Assembly: GCF_026153515.1 (NCBI RefSeq)
Contig: NZ_CP110644.1
Span: 1,269,501-1,333,500, forward strand
DNA length: 64,000 nt
Reading direction: 5' to 3'
Source: Pseudomonas sp. KU26590
GTDB lineage: Bacteria; Pseudomonadota; Gammaproteobacteria; Pseudomonadales; Pseudomonadaceae
Below the pieces are notes generated by a model that searched no databases, was not told the origin of the DNA, and worked only from the letters and a program-made list of their open reading frames with translations. How positions within the stretch are numbered: position 1 is the stretch's first letter; each line of letters starts with the position of its first letter. A program made the position numbers and the translations under genes. Shown here one piece after another: positions 34,059 through 44,408 of the stretch.

Positions 34059-36152
34059 TTACTGCGGCAAGGTGGCCGCCTGAATCGCCGTCAGTGCAAT
34101 GGTATAGACGATGTCGTCGACCTGAGCGCCGCGCGGCAGATCATTGACCGGCTTGCGCAGGCCTTGCAGCATCGGGCCGAGGCTCACGCAGTCCGCACTG
34201 CGCTGCACCGCTTTGTAGGTCGTGTTGCCCGTGTTCAGATCCGGGAACACGAACACATTGGCGCGACCTGCCACCGGGCTGTCCGGCGCCAGTTGCCGGG
34301 CGACGTGCTCGTTGGCGGCGGCATCGTATTGCAGTGGCCCGTCGATCAACAGACCGCGCTGGGTCTCGCGCGCCAGTTGCGTGGCTTCGCGGACCTTTTC
34401 CACTTCCTCGCCACTGGCCGAATTGCCGCTGGAGTAGCTGATCATCGCCACCCGCGGTGACAGGCCAAACGCCACGGCCGAATCCGCGCTCTGCACGGCG
34501 ATCTCCGCCAGCTCGGTGGCGGTCGGGTGCGGGTTCATGATGCAGTCGCCGTACACCAGCACCTGCTCTGGAAACAGCATGAAAAACACCGATGAAACGA
34601 GGGTGCAGCCCGGCGCCGTCTTGATCAGCTGCAGTGCGGGCCGAATGGTATTGGCGGTCGAATGAATGACGCCCGATACCAGCCCGTCCACTTCGTCGAG
34701 GGCCAGCATCATGGTGCCGATCACCACCGGATCCTCCAGTTGCTGCTCGGCCATCGGCGCGTTGAGGTTTTTGCTGCGGCGCAGATCAACCATCGGCCCG
34801 ACATAGCGCTCGCGGATCTGATCCGGATCGAGAATCTCCAGCCCCTGAGGCAGTTCGATGCCATGGGCTCGCGCCACGGCGTTCACTTCCTCGGGCTTGG
34901 CCAGCAGCACGCAGCGGGCAATTCCCCGGGCCTGACAAATCGCCGCCGCTTGCACGGTCAACGGCTCGGCGCCTTCGGGTAACACGATGCGTTTGTTTGC
35001 CGCCTGGGCGCGCTGGATCAGTTGATAACGAAACACTGCGGGCGACAGGCGCATCTCGCGCGGGGTGCCGCAGCGCTGATGCAGCCAGTTGGCATCCAGA
35101 TGGCTGGCGACGAAATCGGTGATGATCTCCGCGCGCTCGCGGTCATCGATGGGGATTTCCTTGTTCAACTGATTGAGCTGCGTCGCGGTGTCGTACGAAC
35201 CGGTGCTCACCGACAGCACCGGCAACCCGGCCTGCAGCGCGCCTCGGCACAGGTCCATGATGCGCGGGTCGGGCAATGTGTCGCTGGTCAGCAACAGGCC
35301 GGCCAACGGCACGCCGTTCAGGGTCGCCAGGCTCACGGCCAGAATGATGTCGTCACGATCCCCCGGGGTGACCACCAGCACGCCCGGCTTGAGCAGTTGC
35401 AGCGTGTTGAGCACTGTGCGGGCGCAGATGATGATCTTCGACATCCGCCGCTGCTCGTAATCGCCAGCGTTGATCACTTGCGCACCGAGCAGATCGGCGA
35501 CGTCGCGGGTGCGCGGGGCGTTCAGGTCAGCCTGAAACGGGATGCAGCCGAGCAGGCGGAAATCACCGCTGCGCAACAGCGGCGAGTGTTCCTTGAGCCG
35601 CGCCGAGAAGGCTTCCATGCTCTCGTCGGTGCGCACTTTGTTGAGGATCACGCCGAGCACTTTCGGGTCTTTCGGGCCGCCGAACATCTGCGCCTGCAGC
35701 TCGACGCGGCCGGAAAGCTCGGTCAGCACTTCGTTCTCCGGGGCCGATACGAGAATGACTTCCGCATCCAGCGCCTTGGCCATGTGCAGGTTGACCCGCG
35801 CGGCGTAGCTGGCGCTGCGTGTCGGGACCATGCCTTCCACGATCAGCACGTCGCGGCCAATCGATGCCTCTTGATACAAATTGATGATTTCTTCCAGCAG
35901 CTCGTCCAGCTGGCCTTCGCCGAGCATGCGTTCGACGTGGGCCAACCCCAACGGTTTGGGCGGCTTGAGGCCGTGGGTGCGGGCGATCAGCTCAGTCGAG
36001 CGTTCCGGGCCCAGATCCCCGGGATGAGGCTGGGCGATCGGCTTGAAAAAACCGACCTTGAGCCCGGCGCGCTCCAGAGTGCGCACCAGCCCCAGGCTGA
36101 TGGACGTCAGGCCCACACCGAAATCTGTGGGCGCGATAAAGAAAGTCTGCAT
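34059..36152 (-). CDS. pta: Phosphate acetyltransferase
   Basis: A 697-residue cytoplasmic enzyme interconverting acetyl-CoA and acetyl phosphate. It is the long form: an N-terminal P-loop-like domain (MQTFFIAPTDFGVGLTSISL), a central DRTGG domain (CARTVLNTLQLLKPGVLVVTPG), and a C-terminal PTA_PTB catalytic domain from about residue 375 (RIVLPEGAEPLTVQAAAICQ, GLVSGVIHSTANTIRPALQL). The usual partner acetate kinase (ackA) is not next to it: upstream are only the small DUF3565 gene and then slyD. Confidence 0.93.
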   Translation of the reverse strand: MQTFFIAPTDFGVGLTSISLGLVRTLERAGLKVGFFKPIAQPHPGDLGPERSTELIARTHGLKPPKPLGLAHVERMLGEGQLDELLEEIINLYQEASIGRDVLIVEGMVPTRSASYAARVNLHMAKALDAEVILVSAPENEVLTELSGRVELQAQMFGGPKDPKVLGVILNKVRTDESMEAFSARLKEHSPLLRSGDFRLLGCIPFQADLNAPRTRDVADLLGAQVINAGDYEQRRMSKIIICARTVLNTLQLLKPGVLVVTPGDRDDIILAVSLATLNGVPLAGLLLTSDTLPDPRIMDLCRGALQAGLPVLSVSTGSYDTATQLNQLNKEIPIDDRERAEIITDFVASHLDANWLHQRCGTPREMRLSPAVFRYQLIQRAQAANKRIVLPEGAEPLTVQAAAICQARGIARCVLLAKPEEVNAVARAHGIELPQGLEILDPDQIRERYVGPMVDLRRSKNLNAPMAEQQLEDPVVIGTMMLALDEVDGLVSGVIHSTANTIRPALQLIKTAPGCTLVSSVFFMLFPEQVLVYGDCIMNPHPTATELAEIAVQSADSAVAFGLSPRVAMISYSSGNSASGEEVEKVREATQLARETQRGLLIDGPLQYDAAANEHVARQLAPDSPVAGRANVFVFPDLNTGNTTYKAVQRSADCVSLGPMLQGLRKPVNDLPRGAQVDDIVYTIALTAIQAATLPQ

Positions 36153-36246
36153 GCGGGCTTCTCGAAAATGAGCAGTGCAAGGGTCATGGCGCTATGAATT
36201 CAGCCATCGGACCGGATAAACCAGGACGCTGTTCAGTCGCAGCGTC

Positions 36247-36486
36247 TCAACGGGGCCCAAGGTTATCGTTATCTGACCCCGACGCGCACCAGCCGCAGTG
36301 AAAGGACTGGCCGATTGTTGCCTGGCGCTGCACCGGATCGAGCACCCAGGCGCGGGATTGCCAGGGCGGGTCGTGGCGCAGATGCTGGGTGTGGCCGCAG
36401 GAGAGCATTACCACCCAGTGACCGTCCGGGTCCTGAACGAAGCCGGTAATGATAGAGCGGGGGGAGGGGGCTTTCGGGGATTCCAA
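36247..36486 (-). CDS. DUF3565 small protein (probable TTG start)
   Basis: About 79 residues with the DUF3565 pattern: IITGFVQDPDGHWVVMLSCG, HTQHLRHDPPWQSRAWVLD, and CGWC near the end. Conserved Cys and His residues suggest metal binding. No ATG or GTG occurs in frame at the right place; a TTG at 36486 is the best start, with no clear ribosome site, so the true start is uncertain. It lies between pta and slyD, the place where ackA is expected. Confidence 0.65.
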   Translation of the reverse strand: MESPKAPSPRSIITGFVQDPDGHWVVMLSCGHTQHLRHDPPWQSRAWVLDPVQRQATIGQSFHCGWCASGSDNDNLGPR

Positions 36487-36576
36487 TCGGGGCCGTCCGT
36501 CTGAGTTGCGTTCGCTTTCGCGCGAGTGCTTGGTTAGACTTGGCCGCTCATATCTATTTGCAAAAGGTCTCGCCCC

Positions 36577-37062
36577 ATGCCGATCGCCGCCAATAAGGCT
36601 GTCTCCATCGACTATACCCTGACCAATGACGCTGGTGAGGTCATCGACAGTTCTGCCGGCGGCGCGCCGCTGGTTTACCTGCAAGGCGCAGGCAATATCA
36701 TCCCGGGTCTGGAAAAGGCGCTGGATGGCAAGGAAGTCGGCGACGAACTGAAAGTGGCCATCGAGCCTGAAGATGCGTACGGCGAATACTCCGCCGAGCT
36801 GGTCAGCACCCTCAATCGCAGCATGTTCGAAGGCGTAGACGAGCTGGAAGTCGGCATGCAGTTCCACGCTTCGGCGCCGGACGGCCAGATGCAGATCGTG
36901 ACCATACGCGATCTGGACGGCGACGACGTGACTGTCGACGGTAACCACCCGCTGGCCGGTCAACGATTGAACTTCGAGGTGAAGATCGTTGCCATCCGTG
37001 ATGCGAGCGAAGAAGAAATGGCCCACGGTCACGTGCACGGCGAAGGTGGTCATCAGCACTGA
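36577..37062 (+). CDS. slyD: FKBP-type peptidyl-prolyl isomerase SlyD
   Basis: A 161-residue cytoplasmic prolyl isomerase and metallochaperone. It begins MPIAANKAVSIDYTLTNDAG, has the FKBP block PLVYLQGAGNIIPGLEKALD, the IF (insert-in-flap) chaperone domain around residues 70-125, and a short histidine-rich tail (HGHVHGEGGHQH) that can bind nickel or other metals. The tail is much shorter than in E. coli SlyD. The start is supported by GCAAAAGG upstream. Confidence 0.9.
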   Translation: MPIAANKAVSIDYTLTNDAGEVIDSSAGGAPLVYLQGAGNIIPGLEKALDGKEVGDELKVAIEPEDAYGEYSAELVSTLNRSMFEGVDELEVGMQFHASAPDGQMQIVTIRDLDGDDVTVDGNHPLAGQRLNFEVKIVAIRDASEEEMAHGHVHGEGGHQH

Positions 37063-37176
37063 TTGTCCTGCTAAGCTGAGTGAGCTGGCCAGGCGTCCTC
37101 GCGGTCTTGTGAAAACGTTTGTTTTTGCGGTCTGACAGGGCGCCTTTTTCGGCCAAGGGTTTCTAGGGGAGTTGTC

Positions 37177-37692
37177 ATGAGTGTATTTCACGAGCTGAAG
37201 TTGAAGGCTCTGGATGGCCAGGAGCTGCCCCTCGCCCCGCTCAAGGGCAAAGTGGTTCTGGTGGTCAACGTCGCGTCCAAGTGTGGCCTCACGCCGCAAT
37301 ACGCTGCGCTGGAAACCCTGTATCAGAAGTACAAAGACCAGGGCTTCAGCGTCCTCGGGTTGCCGTGCAATCAGTTCGCCGGTCAGGAACCTGGTACCCA
37401 GGGAGAAATTCAGACGTTCTGCTCGCTGAACTATGGCGTGACCTTTCCGCTGGGCGACAAGCTGGAAGTCAACGGACCTCACCGCCATCGGCTTTATCAG
37501 ATGCTCGCGGGCGAAGGCGCCGAGTTTCCTGGCGACATCACCTGGAACTTCGAGAAGTTTCTTGTTGGTAAGGATGGCCGTGTCCTGGCGCGCTTCTCCC
37601 CGAGCACTGCCCCGGATGACGCCAAGGTGGTAAGCGCGATCGAAAAGGCACTCCCTGGTATCGCCCTTCAGCGTCTCTCTTCTGAGCCTTAA
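37177..37692 (+). CDS. Glutathione-peroxidase-family thiol peroxidase
   Basis: A 171-residue enzyme reducing peroxides. The active-site set is complete: Cys36 in VASKCGLTPQY, Cys64 in GLPCNQFAGQ with Gln70, and Trp123-Asn124 in ITWNFEKFLV. Cysteine in place of selenocysteine and the CNQF cysteine point to the thioredoxin-dependent type (BtuE-like). It starts with RBS AGGGGAG. Its position after slyD matches the P. aeruginosa PA0837-PA0838 order. Confidence 0.9.
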   Translation: MSVFHELKLKALDGQELPLAPLKGKVVLVVNVASKCGLTPQYAALETLYQKYKDQGFSVLGLPCNQFAGQEPGTQGEIQTFCSLNYGVTFPLGDKLEVNGPHRHRLYQMLAGEGAEFPGDITWNFEKFLVGKDGRVLARFSPSTAPDDAKVVSAIEKALPGIALQRLSSEP

Positions 37693-37782
37693 TCACTCCA
37701 GTCAATAGTGCTTCGTATCCCCTGTGCTTCGGCCCATTCTGTATGACCTTCATCATATTTCCAGAATGCCGAGGACGCCCGC

Positions 37783-38886
37783 ATGCCTGTTCAAGCCTTG
37801 TTCAAACCCTTCCATATGGGCAGCCTCGAGTTGCCGACGCGCATCGTCATGGCACCGATGACCCGGTCGTTTTCACCCGGCGGCGTACCGAATGCCAACG
37901 TCATCGAGTATTACCGTCGTCGCGCGTCCGCGGGCGTGGGCTTGATCATTACCGAAGGCACGACGGTCGGGCATAAGGCTTCGAATGGCTACCCCAACGT
38001 GCCGCAGTTCTTCGGCGAAGCGGCGCTGGACGGCTGGCGCAAGGTGGTGGAAGCGGTTCATCAGGCAGGCGGCAAGATTGTGCCGCAACTCTGGCACGTG
38101 GGCGCTGTGCGCCGTCTGGGCACTGAGCCGGATGGCACGGTGCCGGCCTATGGGCCGACCGAGAAGCTCAAGGACGGCAACGTTGTCGTTCATGGCATGA
38201 GCAAGCAAGACATCGACGAGGTGATCGCGGCGTTCGCCCAGGCGGCGAAGGACGCCAAGGCCATCGGCATGGACGGCGTCGAAATCCATGGCGCCCATGG
38301 CTATCTGGTCGATCAGTTTTTCTGGGAAGGCACCAATCAGCGTACCGACGAATACGGCGGCGACCTCGCACACCGCTCACGCTTCGCCATCGAACTGATT
38401 CAGGCCGTGCGAGCAGCAGTAGGTCCGGATTACCCGATCATCTTTCGTTACTCGCAGTGGAAGCAGCAGGATTACAGCGCACGGCTGGTGCAAACGGTGG
38501 AGGAACTCGGCGCGTTCCTCCAGCCGCTGTCCGACGCGGGCGTCGACATTTTCCACTGTTCAACGCGGCGTTTCTGGGAGCCCGAGTTCGAAGGCTCCGA
38601 CCTGAACCTGGCCGGTTGGACGCGCAAACTCACCGGTAAACCGACCATCACCGTAGGCAGCGTCGGACTTGACGGCGAGTTTCTGCAGTTCATGGTCAAC
38701 ACCGACAAAGTCGCCCAGCCCGCGAGCCTGGAAAACCTGCTCAAGCGTCTGGGTGACGAGGAGTTCGATCTGGTCGCGGTAGGCCGCGCGTTGCTGGTCG
38801 ACCCGGACTGGGCGATGAAAGTGAAGGAAGGCCGCGAGCACGACATTTTGCCGTTCAGCCGTGAAGCCTTGGGGCGGTTGGAGTGA
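37783..38886 (+). CDS. Old yellow enzyme family alkene reductase
   Basis: A 367-residue FMN-dependent NADPH:ene reductase. The protein starts MPVQALFKPFHMGSLELPTR and has MAPMTRSFSPGG for FMN contact, HGAHGYLVDQFFWEGTNQRT for the substrate-binding His/Asn region, and FDLVAVGRALLVDPDW near the C-terminus. It reduces activated C=C bonds and nitro compounds; the physiological substrate is unknown. It resembles XenA/NemA relatives. A conserved Pseudomonas block (PA0840) places it after glutathione peroxidase. Confidence 0.87.
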   Translation: MPVQALFKPFHMGSLELPTRIVMAPMTRSFSPGGVPNANVIEYYRRRASAGVGLIITEGTTVGHKASNGYPNVPQFFGEAALDGWRKVVEAVHQAGGKIVPQLWHVGAVRRLGTEPDGTVPAYGPTEKLKDGNVVVHGMSKQDIDEVIAAFAQAAKDAKAIGMDGVEIHGAHGYLVDQFFWEGTNQRTDEYGGDLAHRSRFAIELIQAVRAAVGPDYPIIFRYSQWKQQDYSARLVQTVEELGAFLQPLSDAGVDIFHCSTRRFWEPEFEGSDLNLAGWTRKLTGKPTITVGSVGLDGEFLQFMVNTDKVAQPASLENLLKRLGDEEFDLVAVGRALLVDPDWAMKVKEGREHDILPFSREALGRLE

Positions 38887-38913
38887 CGGTCCGGTTCTGG
38901 TCTTGATGAGTGA

Positions 38914-40080
38914 CTAGACCCCTATAACAACCCCATCCTGCGTTTCGCTCGCGGCCCGCAGGTAGGTCTCGAATGAGTCGATAATCCCGGCCCATCCCTG
39001 GCGACTCGCGTGCTGCCTGGCATTCAGCCTGACCCGGCGCAAGGTTTCGTCGTCTTCCAGCATCCACCTTGCGGCATCAATGAAGCCATCCTCATCCCCG
39101 GGCATCGCCACCGCGCCGTTATGGCCGTGGCGGATATGTTGGGCCGCTGCCGCTTCGTCGTACGCGACCACGCCCAAGCCTGATGCCAACGCTTCCAGCA
39201 CCACGTTGCCGAAGGTTTCCGTCAGGCTCGGAAACAGAAACAAGTCACTCGACGCATAGTGAGCGGCCAGTGCATCCCCGCGCTGGGTGCCGCAGAAGAT
39301 GGCGTTAGGCAGCTGACGCTGCAGCGTCGGCCGGACCGGTCCATCGCCGACAATCACCAGCCGCAAGTTTTTCTCGGGGTAGGTGCTGACCAGCCCGTCA
39401 AAGGTGGTTTTCAGCAGCCCCAGGTTTTTCTCGGCGGCCAGCCGTCCGACATGCAGGACCGCCGTATCGCCCGGTTCGAGGCCCCAACTTTCACGCAGCG
39501 CACTCGAACGCTTTGACGGGTGAAACAACTGGCAGTCAACGCCCCGCGACAGCAATTCCAACCGCTCGAAGCCTCGGCGCTCAAGTTCGGTTTTCTGCGT
39601 GACGCTGGGCACGAGGGTGGCGTTGGAGCGGTTATGAAACCAGCGCAGGTAAGTCGTCAGCAGGCGAGTGACGAAGCTCAGCCCGTACTGCCGCGTGTAG
39701 TGTTGAAAGTTGGTGTGAAACCCGCTGACGATGGCAATCCCCAGTCGCCGCGCCGCACGCAGCGCCGACAACCCCAACGGTCCTTCCGTGGCGATATACA
39801 AAACGTCAGGGCGATTGCGCTGCCAGCGGCGCAGCAGTTTGTGCATCGACGACTGCCCCCACTGCAAACCGGGATACCCCGGAATCGGCCAGCCACGGCA
39901 CAGCATCAAATCCTCGCCAGCCGCGCGCAGCTCGTCCTCGCTTTGCCGTGGCCGAATCACCTCAACCCGATGCCCCCGCAGGCGCAGACCGTCGCATAAA
40001 CGGCTGAGCGTATTGGCCACGCCGTTTATTTCCGGTGCATACGTTTCGGTGATCAGGGTAATACGCAGGGATTTACTCAT
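38914..40080 (-). CDS. GT4-family glycosyltransferase
   Basis: A 388-residue cytoplasmic or membrane-associated glycosyltransferase of the GT-B fold. N-terminal ITETYAPEINGVANTLSRLC is typical of mannosyl/glucosyl-transferases acting on diacylglycerol lipids; the donor-binding part has VLHVGRLAAEKNLGLL and the E-X7-E motif FPSLTETFGNVVLEALASG. It may make a glycolipid. Start at 40080 (MSKSLRITLITETYAP); an in-frame ATG at 40104 is possible but has no better ribosome site. Confidence 0.85.
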   Translation of the reverse strand: MSKSLRITLITETYAPEINGVANTLSRLCDGLRLRGHRVEVIRPRQSEDELRAAGEDLMLCRGWPIPGYPGLQWGQSSMHKLLRRWQRNRPDVLYIATEGPLGLSALRAARRLGIAIVSGFHTNFQHYTRQYGLSFVTRLLTTYLRWFHNRSNATLVPSVTQKTELERRGFERLELLSRGVDCQLFHPSKRSSALRESWGLEPGDTAVLHVGRLAAEKNLGLLKTTFDGLVSTYPEKNLRLVIVGDGPVRPTLQRQLPNAIFCGTQRGDALAAHYASSDLFLFPSLTETFGNVVLEALASGLGVVAYDEAAAAQHIRHGHNGAVAMPGDEDGFIDAARWMLEDDETLRRVRLNARQHASRQGWAGIIDSFETYLRAASETQDGVVIGV

Positions 40081-40423
40081 GACATCAGTTTCTGAGCGGG
40101 TCATTGCGCTTGTGTGGCGGTTGGGTGATGGATTTGTGACTGCTAGGAGTGTTGGTAGGAATGAAGTGGAAATAAGGGAAATAAGGGAAATAAGGGAAAT
40201 AATGCTAAGCGGTATTTCTAAGATGGATTATTAGTCTGATAGGTAAGTAGGATATTTCCTAGTTGCTCTTTATTACAAGTTTTGCTGTTGACTACGCCCC
40301 CTTCCTGAATAACGTCAGGGGATCGAGCTTCTCAAATCTATTGGTGAGTTGTTAATCGATAAACGTTTATCGGAACTCACGCTTGAGTTCGATGTTCGTC
40401 CCTTTATTTCAGGAAGTATTTGT
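40081..40423. other. 343-base AT-rich gap with a tandem repeat
   Basis: Divergent region between the glycosyltransferase and the FlhE-like gene. GC content falls sharply here. It contains the 9-base tandem repeat at 40168-40203. The FlhE-like gene's ribosome site AGGAAG is at 40411-40416. No gene is seen. Confidence 0.55.
40168..40203. repeat. 9-base tandem repeat, four copies
   Basis: The unit GGAAATAAG is repeated four times (last copy ends T). A multiple-of-three unit in a noncoding stretch upstream of both flanking genes could vary by slippage and alter promoter spacing, but no promoter has been placed relative to it. Confidence 0.85.
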
Positions 40424-40834
40424 ATGAAAAACTCTAAACGGTTGAACGGTATTGCTGTTGCTGCGAGCTTTGCATTTGCGGCAGCTGTGTTATCACCTCA
40501 GGCTCTTGCTGGAAGTTCCACCTCTACTGTAAAGCTACCAACCCTGCATTCTAAAAATTGCGTATATAAAGCGCATCTGCCAACAGCCGCTGGGCTGCGC
40601 ATCGGCCAATCAGTCAAAAGTATCAGTTGGAACTGGAATGTGCACGGATGGCCGCGCGGGCTTCAGGTTCAACTTTGTCAAGGACCTAGCAGGTGCATTG
40701 ACGTTTCCCGGCAACGTGTAGGCTCAACAACTAAGTTCAAGCATTTTCAGCCTTTTTACTACGAGTTTATGTTGTCCGACCCTGGACGTGTGCCAGTGGC
40801 CGGTCTTTTGGGAAAGCTCACGATAGATTGGTGA
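40424..40834 (+). CDS. FlhE-like periplasmic protein
   Basis: A 136-residue exported protein with a signal peptide ending at ALA (residue 29). The mature part keeps the FlhE pattern: SVKSISWNWNVHGWPRGLQV then QLCQGPSRCIDVSRQ with a Cys pair, and a C-terminal GRVPVAGLLGKLTIDW. In enterics FlhE is a periplasmic protein linked to flagellar export and proton leakage, encoded after flhA. Here no flagellar gene is near, and the DNA is AT-rich, so it is an orphan. The match is by pattern and moderately certain. Confidence 0.65.
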   Translation: MKNSKRLNGIAVAASFAFAAAVLSPQALAGSSTSTVKLPTLHSKNCVYKAHLPTAAGLRIGQSVKSISWNWNVHGWPRGLQVQLCQGPSRCIDVSRQRVGSTTKFKHFQPFYYEFMLSDPGRVPVAGLLGKLTIDW

Positions 40835-40880
40835 GGTAACAGCTTATACTCGCACTCACCGTAAGTGAGTGCGAGTCATT

Positions 40881-41375
40881 CTATAGTCCAAGCATGTCTT
40901 GGAATTCTTTTGGCATTGAGTCGTGAAACTCAAAAATTTTTTCCAGAATCTGATCAGCAGATGTGCCTTTTTTTATTTCTTGTCGGTACAAGTTTGCACA
41001 CTGACGTTGCATCTCTTGGCTGATTTTAGCGAAGTAAGCTTCTGTCTTCGGCGTTACCAGTTCTCCGGTTCCGGAATAACGGATATTGGGCCTGTCCGAT
41101 ACGTCTAGCAAAGCGTGAGCTAAATAGTTAAAGGCATACCCATGAGCTATTTTTTTGCCCTCTTCAGGATTAGCCTTCGCTACTTCCAACGATCGTTTGC
41201 GCCCCTGCGCGCGTTCTTCGAGTCTAGCTTGCTCGCTAATAGCAGGGGATCTGGGTGCTGCCTCTCGCAGGACCCCCGCGAACGTGCTCGCGGGGGGATT
41301 GCTTGGCTTGTTCGAAACCGAATTGCCGCTGTCTACTGAGGTATGCGCGAACACAGAAACAGGGTTTATACGCAT
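40881..41375 (-). CDS. Unknown soluble protein in AT-rich patch
   Basis: A 164-residue protein starting MRINPVSVFAHTSVDSGNSV. The first 50 residues are Ser/Asn/Pro-rich and disordered; the rest is helical and charged (EEGKKIAHGYAFNYLAHALL, DQILEKIFEFHDSMPKEFQD). A polar, serine-rich N-terminus is seen in secreted effectors, but nothing proves secretion. No family recognised. It is convergent with the FlhE-like gene and divergent from the DUF4234-like gene. Confidence 0.6.
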   Translation of the reverse strand: MRINPVSVFAHTSVDSGNSVSNKPSNPPASTFAGVLREAAPRSPAISEQARLEERAQGRKRSLEVAKANPEEGKKIAHGYAFNYLAHALLDVSDRPNIRYSGTGELVTPKTEAYFAKISQEMQRQCANLYRQEIKKGTSADQILEKIFEFHDSMPKEFQDMLGL

Positions 41376-41576
41376 GGATGCTCCTTGAGTGGTGGTGCGC
41401 CAACCAGAGTAGGTAGGCGTGCGGTTCCTCGCCCGGAGTGGGCATGTCCATGGTTAAACAGGAAGGCTGTGGGAAGTGGGGAATACCGTCGTAGGAATCG
41501 TCCTGATTTTCCCGAGGTTGATTAAAAGAGTGTTTCCGCCTTTAGCATGCGTCGCCTCACTTCTGGAGGAAACACT

Positions 41577-42182
41577 GTGTCCGAGCCATTCAACACGCCA
41601 CCTGCTGCCGATTTGACGGCTTTTCCTACGAGCGGGCCACCGTTCTATACCGTGTCGCTGGTCAAGCTGACGGTGATGATGTTCATCACGTGCGGGCTGT
41701 ACGGGCTCTACTGGTTTTACAAAAACTGGTCGCGGTACAAAGCGTATTCTGCGAAACCGATCTGGCCGGTTCTGCGCACGGTTTTCTGTTTTTTCTACAT
41801 TCCATCGTTGTTCAGCAAAGTAAATGCCGCGCTAAAAGAGGCGGGGCGAGGCGGTATACCTTACTGGGGAGCCTACGCAGCAGGGATCTACCTTCTTGCG
41901 TTTACCCCTTCCATTGTCACTGGTTACGCATCGGGCTGGGGTAGCAGTCCATCCGCAGCGTTCGGGCTCATCCCGACCATAGGGGTCTACACCTTTACGG
42001 GGCTGGGCCAGTTCTTGATCACCCTGAGGGTGCAATCGTTCATCAACCGTTTGGATGGCAAGTCCGGAGAAAGTCGCAGGATCTGCTTCACGTTTGGGGA
42101 TGTGGTCTGGGCGGTGACGGGCATCTGTTATTGGGCACTGTTAGTGCAGATCTACGCCTGGCTGAGCTCAGCAAACATGTAA
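41577..42182 (+). CDS. DUF4234-like membrane protein (GTG start)
   Basis: A 201-residue inner-membrane protein with about four hydrophobic segments. The segment FYTVSLVKLTVMMFITCGLY then GLYWFYKNWSRYK is the DUF4234 signature. I chose the GTG at 41577 because TGGAGGA lies eight bases upstream; the frame's ATG at 41547 precedes that ribosome site. Function unknown. A bidirectional terminator follows. Confidence 0.75.
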   Translation: MSEPFNTPPAADLTAFPTSGPPFYTVSLVKLTVMMFITCGLYGLYWFYKNWSRYKAYSAKPIWPVLRTVFCFFYIPSLFSKVNAALKEAGRGGIPYWGAYAAGIYLLAFTPSIVTGYASGWGSSPSAAFGLIPTIGVYTFTGLGQFLITLRVQSFINRLDGKSGESRRICFTFGDVVWAVTGICYWALLVQIYAWLSSANM

Positions 42183-42185
42183 TAC

Positions 42186-42211
42186 AAAAAAGGCCTCAAT
42201 CGAGGCCTTTT
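42186..42211. terminator. Bidirectional intrinsic terminator
   Basis: AAAAAGGCCTC pairs with GAGGCCTTTT around AATC, between the convergent DUF4234-like gene and cysZ. Confidence 0.88.
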
Positions 42212-42218
42212 CTCTGCA

Positions 42219-42974
42219 TCAGCGAACGCGCTCCGCCAGCGTCTCCGCCCCACGCTCCCTCACCCAGAACAACGTCGCACCGGCCACCGCCGCCGGCATC
42301 ATCAGGATGTTCACCACCGGAATCAGCAGCACCAGATAAACAATCCCGCCGAAGCTCATGCTCTGCCAACGCTTGGCGCGCAGCCAGGCGAGCATGTCTT
42401 GCCAGCTCATTTTGTGGTTGTCGGCGGGGTAGTCGATGTACTGGATAGCCATCATCCAGACGCCGAACATCAGCCACAGCGGCGCGGCGACGAGGTTCAC
42501 CACGGGGATCCATGAAAGGATGAACAGGCCAATGGCACGGGGCAGGAAGTAGCCCAGTTTGCGCATTTCCCGGCTCAGGGTGCGCGGGACCATTTCCAGC
42601 AGCTCGCCCCAGCTGAACGTGGGAAAATCATCCGTCCCGCGCAGCACCACTTCGACTTTCTCTGAAAGAAAGCCATTGAACGGGGCGGCGATGATGTTGG
42701 CGATCATGGTGAAGGTGAAGAACACCATCAGCGCAACAAGCACCACGAACAGCGGCCACAGGATGTAGTTGAGAAAGCTGAGCCAGCCGGGGAGGGTCGG
42801 CATGAAGGAGTCGACCCAGAGCCTGAATTCGTGGCCGGCGAAGTAGATCATGGCGCTGAACAACACCAGATTGATCGCCAGCGGCAACAGGACGAATAGG
42901 CGCAGGCCAGGGCTCAGGATCAGTTTCAGGCCTTCGCGCAGGTATTGCGGGCCAGACAGGGCGGGTGCAGGCAT
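42219..42974 (-). CDS. cysZ: Sulfate transporter CysZ
   Basis: A 251-residue inner-membrane protein for sulfate uptake feeding cysteine synthesis. It begins [20 protein letters not shown] and has the CysZ blocks [16 protein letters not shown] and [20 protein letters not shown], with four long hydrophobic stretches. Position before trxB matches the P. aeruginosa PA0846-PA0849 region. Length is typical. Confidence 0.9.
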   Translation of the reverse strand: MPAPALSGPQYLREGLKLILSPGLRLFVLLPLAINLVLFSAMIYFAGHEFRLWVDSFMPTLPGWLSFLNYILWPLFVVLVALMVFFTFTMIANIIAAPFNGFLSEKVEVVLRGTDDFPTFSWGELLEMVPRTLSREMRKLGYFLPRAIGLFILSWIPVVNLVAAPLWLMFGVWMMAIQYIDYPADNHKMSWQDMLAWLRAKRWQSMSFGGIVYLVLLIPVVNILMMPAAVAGATLFWVRERGAETLAERVR

Positions 42975-44323
<1,349 letters not shown>

Positions 44324-44337
44324 CCTGATCTCCAGCT

Positions 44338-44369
44338 GAAAAAAACCGGCTCATTGAGCCGGTTTTTTT
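44338..44369. terminator. Bidirectional intrinsic terminator
   Basis: AAAAAAACCGGCTC pairs with GAGCCGGTTTTTTT around ATT, between convergent trxB and the HopJ-family gene. Confidence 0.92.
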
Positions 44370-44408
44370 ATATCTGGCAAACGCGCCTTATCGCCGAAAA
44401 ACCTGCGG

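Noticed and set aside
35022..36197. 391-codon frame antisense to pta
   Set aside because: Shadow frame; pta on the other strand is unambiguous.
36487..37488. Long minus frame fused upstream of the DUF3565 protein
   Set aside because: It runs antisense through glutathione peroxidase and slyD; only the last 79 codons are protein-like.
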